DNA of 64,000 nucleotides, taken from contig NZ_FNKO01000001.1 in the NCBI RefSeq assembly GCF_900100925.1, forward strand, positions 1,488,001 through 1,552,000. The letters run 5' to 3'. The position numbers and the translations under genes are program-made. How positions within the stretch are numbered: position 1 is the first letter of the stretch; the number at the start of each line of letters is the position of its first letter. The stretch is from Actinopolyspora saharensis. Its GTDB lineage: Bacteria; Actinomycetota; Actinomycetes; Mycobacteriales; Pseudonocardiaceae. Shown one piece after another: positions 9,290-18,006 of this stretch. A model generated the notes under the pieces. It saw only the letters and a program-made list of their open reading frames with translations. It had not been told where the DNA came from and searched no databases.

Positions 9290-9601
9290 ATGAAACAACC
9301 GACCATCACCCGCGCGGACATCTACACGGCCACGGCCCCACCGGCCGCGGGACTGCTCCTCGCGATGTTCACCCTGCACTGGAACTGGCTCGTCACAGGA
9401 GTGCTCCTCGCCGCAACGGGCCTGGTGCTGAACCGGTTACGGAGAGCGGGCTGGGCGACGCGGCTCGGGGTGCTGGCCCTGCTGGCCGGGCTCCTGCTGT
9501 GGTTGTGGTCCGGTGACGGCCGCTGGGCGGTCCTGGGCGCCTTCCCTCTCGTGTTCGTGTTCATCCGCGAACTCGCCGCCGTGGTCGACCGACGGGGTTG
9601 A
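9290..9601 (+). CDS. Small integral membrane protein of unknown function
   Basis: A 103-residue protein that I do not recognise. After a polar head (MKQPTITRADIYTA) come three or four hydrophobic stretches: about residues 14-42 (possibly two helices), 55-72 and 77-92. A basic loop (NRLRRAGWATR) separates the first and second groups, and positively charged residues close the chain. An AGGGAC site precedes the ATG. The hairpin at 9181-9205 separates it from cutA and a 274-base gap separates it from the transporter, so it is probably its own unit. Confidence 0.6.
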   Translation: MKQPTITRADIYTATAPPAAGLLLAMFTLHWNWLVTGVLLAATGLVLNRLRRAGWATRLGVLALLAGLLLWLWSGDGRWAVLGAFPLVFVFIRELAAVVDRRG

Positions 9602-9759
9602 GCCGAGCCCGCGCCGCTCCGGAGGCGGCTGTCCCGGAAGGCTCGTGAGGAACACGCACAGTACCGGTCGCCACCTTCGAAGATCCACACTGCTCCGCGG
9701 GTTCCGCCCAGCGAAAGACTTCGTTTCTTCACGACGACGAAACGTGTCCCGCGCTGACC

Positions 9760-9841
9760 AGTTGATCAGACACGTGTCAACATTCGGTGATCGAACCAAG
9801 CTCGACGCCGACGGTTCCCGCTCGCACAACGCGCTGATCAA
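9760..9841. repeat. Paired inverted repeats upstream of the nucleoside transporter
   Basis: GTTGATCAG (9760-9768) and its exact reverse complement CTGATCAAC (9833-9841) lie 64 bases apart. Overlapping the first is a perfect palindrome GACACGTGTC (9768-9777). The second copy ends 34 bases before the transporter start. This looks like a regulator-binding region. Confidence 0.4.
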
Positions 9842-9875
9842 CGAACCGGGCGAACCGTAGGAAAGGACTGTCTTC

Positions 9876-11183
9876 GTGCACGTGCTATGGGGTATCGGCG
9901 GCATGCTCGTGCTGCTGCTGATCGCGGCCGCCCTCTCCACGAGCCCCCGCTCCATCCGTCCCCGCACGGTTCTCGGAGCCCTGGCCCTGCAGGTCGTATT
10001 CGCTTTTCTGGTGCTGCGCTGGGACACGGGACAACAGGTCCTGAGCGCCGTGGCCGACGGGGTCGGCAAAGTGATCGACTCGGCCAACGAGGGCATCGAC
10101 TTCATGGTCGGTCCCCTGCTCGAGAACCTCGATGAGAACACCACCCTGTTCGCCTTCCAGGTGCTGCCGATCATCGTGTTCATCGCCTCGCTGACCGCCG
10201 TGCTCTACCACTGGAACATCCTGCAGTGGGTGGTCCGCATCATCGGGGGTGGCCTGCAGAAGGTGCTGGGCACGACCAAGGCCGAATCGCTGAACGCCAC
10301 GGCGAACATATTCGTGGGTCAGACCGAGGCCCCGCTCGTGGTCCGCCCCTACCTGATGCGGATGACCCGCTCCGAGTTCTTCGCAGTCATGACGGGCGGA
10401 CTTTCCACCGTGTCCGGCACGGTGCTGGTCGGTTACTCGCTGCTCGGGGTCGATCTGGCACACCTGATCGCGGCGAGCTTCATGGCAGCGCCCGCCGGTC
10501 TGCTGATGGCCAAGATCGTCGTCCCCGAGACGGAGAAGCCGGAAAGCGACCAGGCGGTGGTGGCCAGCACCAAGGGCACCGACTCCGCCGAGCAGGACTC
10601 CGCGGGAGCCGCGGACGGGCAGTCCTCCGAATCCGAGAACGAGGCGGAGTCCGCCGAGTCGGAGAAACCGCGGAACGTGATCGACGCCGCGGCGGTCGGC
10701 GCCTCGGACGGGTTGAAGCTCGCGCTCAACGTGGGGGCGATGCTGTTCGCCTTCATCTCGCTGATCGCGTTGCTCAACCTGATCGTCGGAGGTCTGGGCG
10801 GTCTGTTCGGGCTGGAGGACCTCACCTTCCAGCGCATCCTCGGCTACGTCTTCTCCCCCGTGATGGCCGCCATCGGCGTCCCGCTCGACGAGGCGGTGCA
10901 GGCCGGGAGCTTCCTCGGGCAGAAGCTCGCGCTCAACGAGTTCGTCGCCTTCGCCGACTTCGGCTCGGCGGCCTCCGAGCTGTCCGACCGGACCACCGTC
11001 ATCGTCACCTTCGCGCTGACCGGGTTCGCGAACTTCAGCTCGCTGGGCATCCTGCTCGGCGGGCTCGGCGGGCTAGTTCCCAGCCGCAGGCCGCTGATCG
11101 CCCAGCTCGGCATACGAGCCGTGCTGGCGGGCACCCTGGCGAACCTGATGAGCGCCGCCATCGCGGGCATCGTGGTCGCCTGA
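9876..11183 (+). CDS. Concentrative nucleoside transporter (NupC/CNT family)
   Basis: A 435-residue membrane protein of the CNT family, which imports nucleosides with H+ or Na+. It begins with hydrophobic helices ([11 protein letters not shown]) and carries the family core: a Nuc_recog-type segment [17 protein letters not shown], then [34 protein letters not shown], and the C-terminal [10 protein letters not shown] and [12 protein letters not shown] motifs. Residues about 220-272 form a hydrophilic insert of Ser, Glu, Asp and Ala between transmembrane segments, absent from short CNT members and likely cytoplasmic. The GTG start follows AGGAAAGG. The upstream 270 bases carry palindromes and a 14-bp hairpin terminator follows. 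Confidence 0.9.
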   Translation: MHVLWGIGGMLVLLLIAAALSTSPRSIRPRTVLGALALQVVFAFLVLRWDTGQQVLSAVADGVGKVIDSANEGIDFMVGPLLENLDENTTLFAFQVLPIIVFIASLTAVLYHWNILQWVVRIIGGGLQKVLGTTKAESLNATANIFVGQTEAPLVVRPYLMRMTRSEFFAVMTGGLSTVSGTVLVGYSLLGVDLAHLIAASFMAAPAGLLMAKIVVPETEKPESDQAVVASTKGTDSAEQDSAGAADGQSSESENEAESAESEKPRNVIDAAAVGASDGLKLALNVGAMLFAFISLIALLNLIVGGLGGLFGLEDLTFQRILGYVFSPVMAAIGVPLDEAVQAGSFLGQKLALNEFVAFADFGSAASELSDRTTVIVTFALTGFANFSSLGILLGGLGGLVPSRRPLIAQLGIRAVLAGTLANLMSAAIAGIVVA

Positions 11184-11189
11184 TCCGGT

Positions 11190-11227
11190 GGCCGGTCCGA
11201 CTCGACCTCGGCGGAGTCGGACCGGCC
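11190..11227 (+). terminator. Terminator of the nucleoside transporter gene
   Basis: A perfect 14-bp stem (GGCCGGTCCGACTC with its complement) and a 10-base loop begin 6 bases after the stop codon. No T-run follows. Confidence 0.7.
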
Positions 11228-11280
11228 GTCGCCCCGCTCCCACCCGCGCGGGGCGCAGCGGAGTTTGGCAGGCTACTGCC

Positions 11281-13392
11281 ATGACCGCAGCCGATACGTT
11301 TCCCCGTCACAGCGCCCGAACCCAGGGTTTCACCTTGGGGGCGCCACGCAATTTCACCGTTTCACCGGACGGCCTGCGGGTGCTGTTCCTGCGATCGGCG
11401 AGCGGCACCGACCGCAGCAACGCGTTGTGGATGCTGACCACCGAGGACGGCACCGAGCACCTCGTGGCCGACCCGGCCCGGCTCGACGAGGTGGACGCCG
11501 CCTCGCCCGAGGAGCTGGCCCGGCGCGAGAGAGCCCGGGAACGGGCCTCGGGAATCACCGGGTACACCGTGGACAGCGCAGTGTCCACCGCGGCGTTCGC
11601 GCTGTCCGGGTCGCTGTTCGTCGCCGACACGAACACCGGACAGGTGACCAGGCTGCCCGCGCAGCACCCCGTCGCCGACCCCAGGCTCAGCCCGAACGGC
11701 GACCGCATCGCCTACACCACCGGCGGCGCGCTGCGCGTGATCGGCTCCGACGGGCGCGACGACCGTCCCGTCGCCGAACCGGAGCACGAGCGAGAGCGCT
11801 GGGGCACCGCCGAGTTCATAGCCGCCGAGGAGATGAACCGGGGACGTGGCTACTGGTGGGCTCCGGACGGCTCGGCGATCCTGGCCGCCAGGGTGGACGA
11901 GTCGGAAGTCGCCCGCTGGAGCCTGGCCGACCCGGCCGAGCCGGCCCGGTCCTCGAACACCATGCCGTACCCGGCGGCGGGCGAGGCCAACGCCGACGTC
12001 GCGCTCGAGCTGTTCGAACTCACCGGCACGCGGGTCACCCGGCGCGTCCCGGTGGACTGGGACCGGGCCGAGCACCCCTACCTGGTCGCCGTCCACTGGT
12101 CCGAGCACGGTGCTCCGCTGCTGGCGGTGCAGAGCCGCGATCAACGCAGCCACCCCGTGCTCGCCCTCGACCCGGGGACCGGCGGCACCCGCGAAGTGCA
12201 CCGCGAGACCGACCGGAACTGGGTCGAGATCAAAACCGGCTGGCCCGCCTGGACCCCGGCGGGCGAGCTGGTGCGGATCTCGCCGGTGGAGGGGACCTAT
12301 CGGCTGCTGGTCGACGGCAAGGACCTCACGGGACCGGAGCTGCAGGTCCGCGCGGTGCTGGACATCGGCGACACCGACGTCCTGGTCTCTGCTTCCGAGG
12401 ACGATCCGTCCCAGGTGCACGTCTACCGGGTGAGCGACCGGGGGGTGCAGCGCCGCACCGAAAGGCCCGGAGTCCACGGTGCCACGCGGGGCGGTCCCGT
12501 CACCGTGCTGTCCTCGGCGGACCTGGAAGAGCTCCACCCCAGGGTGCGGGTGCTGCGCGCGGACTCCCCGGTGGCCGAGATCGCCTCCCACGCCGAGGAG
12601 AGCTCGCTCGTTCCCCGGGTGGAACTGCTCCGCCTCGGAGAGCGCGAGCTGTCCAGCGCCCTGCTGCTGCCCCGCGAGCACGCTCCCGAGCACGGGCGAC
12701 TTCCGGTGCTGCTGGATCCCTACGGGGGCCCGCAGGCCCAGCGCGTGCTGCACCGCAGGCACGGGTACCTGACCTCGCAGTGGTTCGCCGACCAGGGATT
12801 CGCCGTGCTGATCACGGACGGACGCGGCACCGGCGGGCGCGGCCCGGACTGGGACCGCGCGATCGCGGGGGACTTCGCGGGCCCTCCGCTGCAGGACCAG
12901 GTGGACGCGCTGCACGCCTGCGCCGCCGAGCGCACCGATCTGGATCTGAACCGGGTGGCGATCCGCGGGTGGTCCTTCGGGGGATATCTGGCCGCCCTCG
13001 CGGTGCTGCGCCGCCCCGACGTGTTCCACACGGCGATCGCCGGGGCCCCGGTCTGCGACTGGCGGCTCTACGACACCCACTACACCGAGCGCTACCTCGG
13101 GGACCCGAACACGTCCCCGGAGACCTACACCGCGAACTCGCTGCTGTCCGACGCCGGAGGCCTGAACGGGCATCTGATGCTGATCCACGGAACCGTCGAC
13201 GACAACGTGGTGTTCGCGCACTCGCTGCGCATGTCCGAGGCGCTCACCTCGGCCGGGAAGTCGCACACCCTGCTGCCGCTGCCCGGGGTCAGCCACATGC
13301 CCACCTCGGAGAGCAAGACGGAGAACCTGCTGCTGCAGCAGCTGGACTTCCTGCGCCGAACGTTGGCGCCGAACGGTTCGGCGGCAAGCTGA
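11281..13392 (+). CDS. S9B prolyl oligopeptidase-family protease (dipeptidyl peptidase IV-like)
   Basis: This 703-residue protein has an N-terminal beta-propeller (about 1-460) and an alpha/beta hydrolase domain. The triad is visible: Ser in GWSFGGY (~564), Asp in HGTVDDNV (~639) and His in GVSHM (~672). The DPP IV-type double glutamate that holds the substrate amino terminus is present at ~183-184 (AAEEMNRGRGYWWAPDG). Cleavage of X-Pro dipeptides is therefore likely. There is no signal peptide, so it should be cytoplasmic. I took ATG 11281 rather than the frame's earlier start at 11188, because that one lies inside the transporter terminator. No Shine-Dalgarno is evident. It is convergent with the reductase gene and shares the bidirectional hairpin at 13421-13456. 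Confidence 0.9.
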   Translation: MTAADTFPRHSARTQGFTLGAPRNFTVSPDGLRVLFLRSASGTDRSNALWMLTTEDGTEHLVADPARLDEVDAASPEELARRERARERASGITGYTVDSAVSTAAFALSGSLFVADTNTGQVTRLPAQHPVADPRLSPNGDRIAYTTGGALRVIGSDGRDDRPVAEPEHERERWGTAEFIAAEEMNRGRGYWWAPDGSAILAARVDESEVARWSLADPAEPARSSNTMPYPAAGEANADVALELFELTGTRVTRRVPVDWDRAEHPYLVAVHWSEHGAPLLAVQSRDQRSHPVLALDPGTGGTREVHRETDRNWVEIKTGWPAWTPAGELVRISPVEGTYRLLVDGKDLTGPELQVRAVLDIGDTDVLVSASEDDPSQVHVYRVSDRGVQRRTERPGVHGATRGGPVTVLSSADLEELHPRVRVLRADSPVAEIASHAEESSLVPRVELLRLGERELSSALLLPREHAPEHGRLPVLLDPYGGPQAQRVLHRRHGYLTSQWFADQGFAVLITDGRGTGGRGPDWDRAIAGDFAGPPLQDQVDALHACAAERTDLDLNRVAIRGWSFGGYLAALAVLRRPDVFHTAIAGAPVCDWRLYDTHYTERYLGDPNTSPETYTANSLLSDAGGLNGHLMLIHGTVDDNVVFAHSLRMSEALTSAGKSHTLLPLPGVSHMPTSESKTENLLLQQLDFLRRTLAPNGSAAS

Positions 13393-13420
13393 AGCGGGTT
13401 TCCCCGCCTCGGCTCACGTG

Positions 13421-13456
13421 CGGGTGCGGGCGGGGTGGAGGCTCCGCCCGCACCCG
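13421..13456. terminator. Bidirectional terminator between convergent genes
   Basis: A perfect 13-bp stem (CGGGTGCGGGCGG and its complement) with a 10-base loop lies midway between the peptidase stop (13392) and the reductase stop (13489). Confidence 0.7.
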
Positions 13457-13488
13457 GAGCTACTCACGCGAAACCCCACTGCGGGGCC

Positions 13489-14325
13489 TCAGAGGATCTC
13501 CAGCGGTTGCGGCCCCTCCGGGGCGGGGAAACGTTCGTCCAGCTCGGTCAGCTCCTCCGCGGAGAGCACCATGTCCAGGGCCGAGCGATTCCGCTCGACG
13601 TGCTCGATCGTGGCTGCCTTGGGAATCGCGCACACACCGTCCCGGCTCAGCACCCACGCCAGGGCCACCTGGGCGGGAGTGGCCCCTCGTCGTGCGGCCA
13701 GCCGGCCCAGCACCGGGTCGTCGAGCACGCGGCCCTGCTCGATCGGGGAGTAAGCCATGACGGGAAGTCCCCGATCGCGGGACCACGGCAACAGGTCGAG
13801 CTCGGGACCGCGCCGAGTCAGGTTGTACAGCACCTGGTCGGTCTGCACTCCTGGCCCCGCCGAGGTGGCGAACAGCTCGTCCATGTCCGCCGGATCGAAG
13901 TTGCTGACCCCGAAGTAACGGATCTTGCCGCTCCGGCGCAGCTCCTCGAAGGCCTCCATGGTCTCCTCCAGCGGCACGGAGCCACGCCAGTGCAGCAGGT
14001 ACAGATCCAGCCGGTCGGTGCCCAACCGCCGCAGACTGCGCTCGCAGGCGGCCACCGCACCGGCGCGGTCGGCGTTGTGCGGGAACACCTTCGACACCAC
14101 GAACGCCTCGTCCCTGCGCCCGGACAACGCCGTACCGACCACCTGCTCGGCACCGCCCGAGCCGTACATCTCGGCGGTGTCCACCAACCGGATCCCCAGG
14201 TCGAGGCCGTGCCGAAGCGCGTTCACCTCCGCGTCGCGCTCGGAGGCGCGCTCCCCCATGCCCCAGGTTCCCTGGCCCAGCACGGGCAGATCCTCCCCGC
14301 CGGGCAGCCGCAGACAACGCATCAC
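13489..14325 (-). CDS. Aldo/keto reductase
   Basis: A 278-residue NADPH-dependent oxidoreductase of the AKR superfamily, with a TIM barrel. The catalytic tetrad can be read: Asp in IRLVDTAEMYG with the Tyr five residues on, Lys in AFVVSKVFP, and His in LDLYLLHWRG. FGVSNF and the C-terminal IPKAATIEHVERN bind the cofactor. The substrate cannot be told from sequence. GTG 14325 or ATG 14322 both fit a GGAAGG site. It lies downstream of der with an 84-base gap and has the same strand, so it may be co-transcribed with the cmk-plsC-der group. Confidence 0.9.
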   Translation of the reverse strand: MMRCLRLPGGEDLPVLGQGTWGMGERASERDAEVNALRHGLDLGIRLVDTAEMYGSGGAEQVVGTALSGRRDEAFVVSKVFPHNADRAGAVAACERSLRRLGTDRLDLYLLHWRGSVPLEETMEAFEELRRSGKIRYFGVSNFDPADMDELFATSAGPGVQTDQVLYNLTRRGPELDLLPWSRDRGLPVMAYSPIEQGRVLDDPVLGRLAARRGATPAQVALAWVLSRDGVCAIPKAATIEHVERNRSALDMVLSAEELTELDERFPAPEGPQPLEIL

Positions 14326-14409
14326 TGCACACCTTCCGTCGAGCTCGGAAACGGCCGGTGCCGGGCGTGCACCTCCCGGCCGAACACGGTGGTCGAGCAG
14401 GCACCGCCG

Positions 14410-15855
14410 CTACTTCCGCATGCTCTTGCTCTCCTTGACCCGGACGACCACGCGCACCGGCGATCCCTCGAACCCGAAGGATTCCCGGAATCTGCGCTCC
14501 AGGAACCTGCGGTATCCCGCCTCGATGAATCCCGAGCTGAACAGCACGAGGGTGGGCGGACGCGTGTGCGCCTGGGTCGCGAACATGATCTTGGACTGCT
14601 TGCCGCCCCGGACCGGAGGCGGCTGCGCCGCCACGATGTCCGAGATCCAGGAGTTGATCCTGCCCGTGGAGATGCGCTGATCCCACGACTCCAGGGCCCG
14701 GCGCAGCGAAGGAGCCAGCTTGCCGATGGCCCGACCGGTCTCGGCCGAGACGTTGACCCGCTCGGCCCAGCGAACCTGCACGAGATCGCGGTCGATCTCC
14801 TTCTCCAGGCTCCTCCTGCGGTCCTCGTCGACCAGGTCCCACTTGTTGTAGGCGATCACCAGCGCCCTGCCCGACTCGATGACCATGCTGATGATGCGCA
14901 GGTCCTGCTCGGTCAACGGGTTCGACCCGTCGATGAGCACGATGACCACCTCAGCGGCCTCGATGGCCGCCTTGGTGCGCAGGGAGGCGTAGTACTCCGT
15001 CCCGTCCGCCGTCTTGACCCGCCTGCGCAGTCCGGCGGTGTCCACGAAGCGCCACACCTCGCCGTCCAGCTCCACCAGCGAATCGACGGGATCCACCGTG
15101 GTTCCCGAGGTCTCGTCGACGACGGCGCGCTGCTCGCCGACCAGCTTGTTGAGCATGCTGGACTTGCCCACGTTGGGCTTTCCGACCAGGGCCACCCGGC
15201 GCGGACCACCGCCTCCGCCGAACCGCTCGCGCGGGGTCTCGGGGAACGCGCGCAGCACCTCGTCCAGCAGGTCCCCCGATCCGCGCCCGTGCAGCGCGCT
15301 GACCGGATAAGGCTGCCCCAGTCCCAGCGACCACAGCTCCGCGACCTCGGCCTCCGCGCGCTGGTCGTCGACCTTGTTGGCCACGACCAGCACCGGACGC
15401 TTGGAACGGCGCAGCACCTTGGCCGCGGCCTCGTCGGTGGCGCTGGACCCCACGTTCGCGTCGACCACGAGCAGAATCGCGTCGGCCGCGGACATGGCCA
15501 TCTCCGCCTGGGAGGTCACACTCGCGTAGACGCCCTCGGCGTCCGGGTCCCAGCCACCGGTGTCGACGATCGTGAAACTGCGCCCGTTCCACACGGCGTC
15601 GTAGCTCACCCTGTCCCGCGTGACGCCGGGGGTGTCCTTGACCACTGCCTGGCGACGTCCCAGCAACCGGTTCACCAGGGTCGACTTGCCGACGTTGGGC
15701 CTGCCCACGACTGCGAGCACGGGTTGCCCCGCCGTCGACTCCTCGTCCTCGTGTTGCTCGTCCACATCGTCGTAATCGGCCCAGTCCGCTTCGTCGGACC
15801 AGGTGCCGTCGAGGCCGGCGCCGTCACTGGCGTCGGCAAGCGGCTCTTCGCTCAC
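14410..15855 (-). CDS. der: Ribosome biogenesis GTPase Der
   Basis: Der (EngA) is the essential double-GTPase for 50S subunit assembly. The 481-residue product has an acidic ~45-residue N-terminal extension, typical of actinobacteria. G domain 1 has GRPNVGKST, then [13 protein letters not shown] and NKVD. G domain 2 has [17 protein letters not shown] and NKWD. A KH-like domain ends in the basic tail [13 protein letters not shown] start at 15855 follows GAGGTAACGAGGC. It sits 13 bases below plsC and belongs to the cmk-plsC-der unit. Confidence 0.97.
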   Translation of the reverse strand: MSEEPLADASDGAGLDGTWSDEADWADYDDVDEQHEDEESTAGQPVLAVVGRPNVGKSTLVNRLLGRRQAVVKDTPGVTRDRVSYDAVWNGRSFTIVDTGGWDPDAEGVYASVTSQAEMAMSAADAILLVVDANVGSSATDEAAAKVLRRSKRPVLVVANKVDDQRAEAEVAELWSLGLGQPYPVSALHGRGSGDLLDEVLRAFPETPRERFGGGGGPRRVALVGKPNVGKSSMLNKLVGEQRAVVDETSGTTVDPVDSLVELDGEVWRFVDTAGLRRRVKTADGTEYYASLRTKAAIEAAEVVIVLIDGSNPLTEQDLRIISMVIESGRALVIAYNKWDLVDEDRRRSLEKEIDRDLVQVRWAERVNVSAETGRAIGKLAPSLRRALESWDQRISTGRINSWISDIVAAQPPPVRGGKQSKIMFATQAHTRPPTLVLFSSGFIEAGYRRFLERRFRESFGFEGSPVRVVVRVKESKSMRK

Positions 15856-15868
15856 GCCTCGTTACCTC

Positions 15869-16561
15869 TCACGTAGTCGTCTCGGTGTCGAAACCGGACC
15901 CGGACCCGTCCAGTTCCGCGAGCAGTCCGGCCAGCTCGGTGCGTATTCGTTCGGTCGCCGCGGCCAGCCCGGCCCTGCCGCGAACTTCGGGCGGATCGAC
16001 GGGTTCGCCGACCAGGACGTCCACCTCGGGGCGGAAACGACGCCGCCCGGAAACCGGAGCCGTTCCCCTGCAGGCGACCGGAACGAGCCGTGCCCCGGTG
16101 GAACGTGCCAGCCAGGCCGCTCCGTGCCGTGCGTCGGCCATTCCGCCCTCGCGAGTCCCCTCGGGAAACACTCCGAGCACGCCGCCGGAACGCAGCACCC
16201 GAGTCGCGACCGAGAGCGCACCGCGATCGGGAGCTCCCCTCCGAACCGGTATCTGACCCAGTTTACGCAGCACCCACCCGAGAACGCCGTGGAACAGCTC
16301 GTGCTTGACCAGAAACGCGGCACCGCGCGGCAGTACACCGAACAGCACGGGGCCGTCCACGAGAGAGCTGTGGTTGGCGACGAGCACCACGGGGCCACTC
16401 TCCGGAAACCGCTCGGCGTGCCGAACGCGGATCCGGTAGACCGACCGCAGTACGGCCCCGCCCATCGCGCGACCGAATCGGCGCAACCCGGCGGAACTCC
16501 CCGCAGGCAGCATACCCGGTTCGGACCGACCGCGTCGCCAACGACTCCCCGCCGAGCTCAT
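15869..16561 (-). CDS. 1-acyl-sn-glycerol-3-phosphate acyltransferase (PlsC-like)
   Basis: A 230-residue acyltransferase that probably converts lysophosphatidate to phosphatidate at the membrane. The HX4D catalytic motif is NHSSLVDG and the glycerol-phosphate binding motif is FPEGTR. A hydrophobic stretch around GPVVLVAN and basic residues fit membrane association. The start overlaps the cmk stop by ATGA, so translation is coupled with cmk. In mycobacteria the same spot between cmk and der also carries an acyltransferase-like gene in some species. The acyl chain specificity is not readable. Confidence 0.88.
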   Translation of the reverse strand: MSSAGSRWRRGRSEPGMLPAGSSAGLRRFGRAMGGAVLRSVYRIRVRHAERFPESGPVVLVANHSSLVDGPVLFGVLPRGAAFLVKHELFHGVLGWVLRKLGQIPVRRGAPDRGALSVATRVLRSGGVLGVFPEGTREGGMADARHGAAWLARSTGARLVPVACRGTAPVSGRRRFRPEVDVLVGEPVDPPEVRGRAGLAAATERIRTELAGLLAELDGSGSGFDTETTT

Positions 16562-17283
16562 TTGCCCGTCCGTTCCGACGCCACCAGCAGCCCCCGCTCC
16601 TCGACGAGCTCGTGCAACCGCCCCAGCACCTGTTCGACGTCCAGCTCCGTGGTGTCCACCAGGACGGCGTCCTCGGCCATCCGCAACGGCGCGACCTGCC
16701 TGTTCGAGTCGAGCGCGTCCCTGCGGCGCACGTCGGCGTGCACCCGCTGCGGATCGGAGGCGCGCCCCGCGGCGGCGTCCTGCGTCGACCTGCGCTGCGC
16801 CCTGGCGTCCGAGGAGGCGGTGAGGTACACCTTCAGCCCGGCCTCCGGCACCACCACCGTCCCGACATCGCGCCCCTCGACGACGACCCCGCCACCGGAC
16901 CCGGTGACCGCGGTGATCAACCTGCGCTGCTCGGCCACCAACATCTCGCGCACCTCGGACACCGCCGAGACGGCGGAAACGGCCCCGGTCACCGCCTTCC
17001 CCCTGATCTCATCGCCGACGTCGTCGCCGTCGAGCAGCACCCCGGGAAGCTCCGGGTCCATGCGCATCACCACGCGGGAATTCCGCACGACGCGGGCCAC
17101 TTCCTCCGGATCCTCGGGGGAAACCCCGGTACGCAGCACGGCCGAGGTCACGGCACGGTACATCGCCCCGGTGTCCAGATAAGCAGCCCTCAGCGAGCCG
17201 GCGAGCCTGCGAGCGGTCGTGGATTTCCCCGTCCCCGACGGCCCGTCAACCGCCACGATTCCGTTGAGCTCGGGCTGGGACAC
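16558..17283 (-). CDS. cmk: Cytidylate kinase
   Basis: A 241-residue CMP/dCMP kinase of the nucleotide-recycling pathway. The P-loop is GPSGTGKSTTAR (residues ~14-25). LDTGAMYRAV and EGRDVGTVVVPEAGLKVYLTAS, then RRRDALDSNR, are the NMP-binding and lid motifs of the family. The length is typical. GTG 17283 lies 9 bases after AGGAGG. It is the first gene of the leftward cmk-plsC-der unit. It is divergent from khtT with a 203-base gap that holds an inverted repeat (17321-17341). Confidence 0.96.
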   Translation of the reverse strand: MSQPELNGIVAVDGPSGTGKSTTARRLAGSLRAAYLDTGAMYRAVTSAVLRTGVSPEDPEEVARVVRNSRVVMRMDPELPGVLLDGDDVGDEIRGKAVTGAVSAVSAVSEVREMLVAEQRRLITAVTGSGGGVVVEGRDVGTVVVPEAGLKVYLTASSDARAQRRSTQDAAAGRASDPQRVHADVRRRDALDSNRQVAPLRMAEDAVLVDTTELDVEQVLGRLHELVEERGLLVASERTGK

Positions 17284-17320
17284 CTCGGACGACCTCCTCT
17301 ACCGTGCCGGATCGCATCGC

Positions 17321-17341
17321 TCGGTCGGACTAACCGACCGA
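17321..17341. repeat. Inverted repeat between cmk and khtT-like gene
   Basis: TCGGTCGG and CCGACCGA are perfect 8-base arms with a 5-base centre ACTAA, 38 bases upstream of cmk and 145 upstream of the antiporter subunit. It may be an operator or a 5' UTR hairpin of cmk. Confidence 0.35.
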
Positions 17342-17473
17342 CCCCTCATTCTGCCTGTCCGCGAACGGGACCACTCAATCGCGTCCCCACGAACTCCTCC
17401 GCGGTGGCGCCGGGGCCGAGCACGATCCGCGCAATTCCGACCGGTGGGGGTGCCCGTCCCGGTGGCAAGATCC

Positions 17474-17479
17474 TAGGAT
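17474..17479 (+). promoter_or_regulatory. -10 box of a leaderless antiporter transcript
   Basis: TAGGAT sits 7 bases before the GTG at 17487 with no ribosome site between. That matches leaderless initiation at the GTG. No convincing -35 is seen. Confidence 0.45.
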
Positions 17480-17486
17480 CGAGGGC

Positions 17487-17969
17487 GTGGACGTCACCGT
17501 GACCCCGCTGCCGGGGCTGGGCACGCAGCAGGAATTCACCACCGGTTCGGGACGCAGAATCGGGGTGATCACGTATCGGGACGGTCGAATGGAACTGATC
17601 GTGTCGGATCCGCAGGATCCGGACAAGATCTGCGCCGCGACCGACCTGACCGGGGAGGAGACCAGCACCCTCGCCAACCTCCTCGGCGCGCCGCAGCTGG
17701 TGGGCAAGCTGACCGAGCAGCAACGCGAGGTCACCGGGGTCACCACCTGGCAGTTGCCCCTCGTGAGCGGTTCCCCCTACGACGGGCGGAGCCTGGGCGA
17801 GACCGAGATGCGCAGCAGGACCTCGGTCTCGATCGTCGCCGTCATCCGGGACGGCTCGGTGCACCCCTCCCCCCGCCCGGATTTCGTGTTCGCCGGAGAC
17901 GACCTCGTGGTCATGGTCGGCACCGCCGAGGGGCTCCGCGCGGCCAACGAGATCCTGGAGAACGGCTGA
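17487..17969 (+). CDS. Cation:proton antiporter regulatory subunit (KhtT-like, TrkA-C domain)
   Basis: A 160-residue soluble protein whose C-terminal half (about 75-158) is a TrkA-C/RCK-C domain: YDGRSLGETEMRSRTSVSIVAVIRD, then FVFAGDDLVVMVGTAEGL. The N-terminal half has the KhtT-type fold start LPGLGTQQEFTT. KhtT subunits gate the KhtU antiporter in response to pH and ligands such as c-di-AMP. The neighbour 37 bases downstream is a CPA2 antiporter, which makes the pairing firm. The operon is inserted, in the opposite direction, between rluB and cmk. Confidence 0.87.
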   Translation: MDVTVTPLPGLGTQQEFTTGSGRRIGVITYRDGRMELIVSDPQDPDKICAATDLTGEETSTLANLLGAPQLVGKLTEQQREVTGVTTWQLPLVSGSPYDGRSLGETEMRSRTSVSIVAVIRDGSVHPSPRPDFVFAGDDLVVMVGTAEGLRAANEILENG

Positions 17970-18006
17970 GCGGATCCGGCGCGGGCCGGTCGGCGAGAGG
18001 AAGCAG

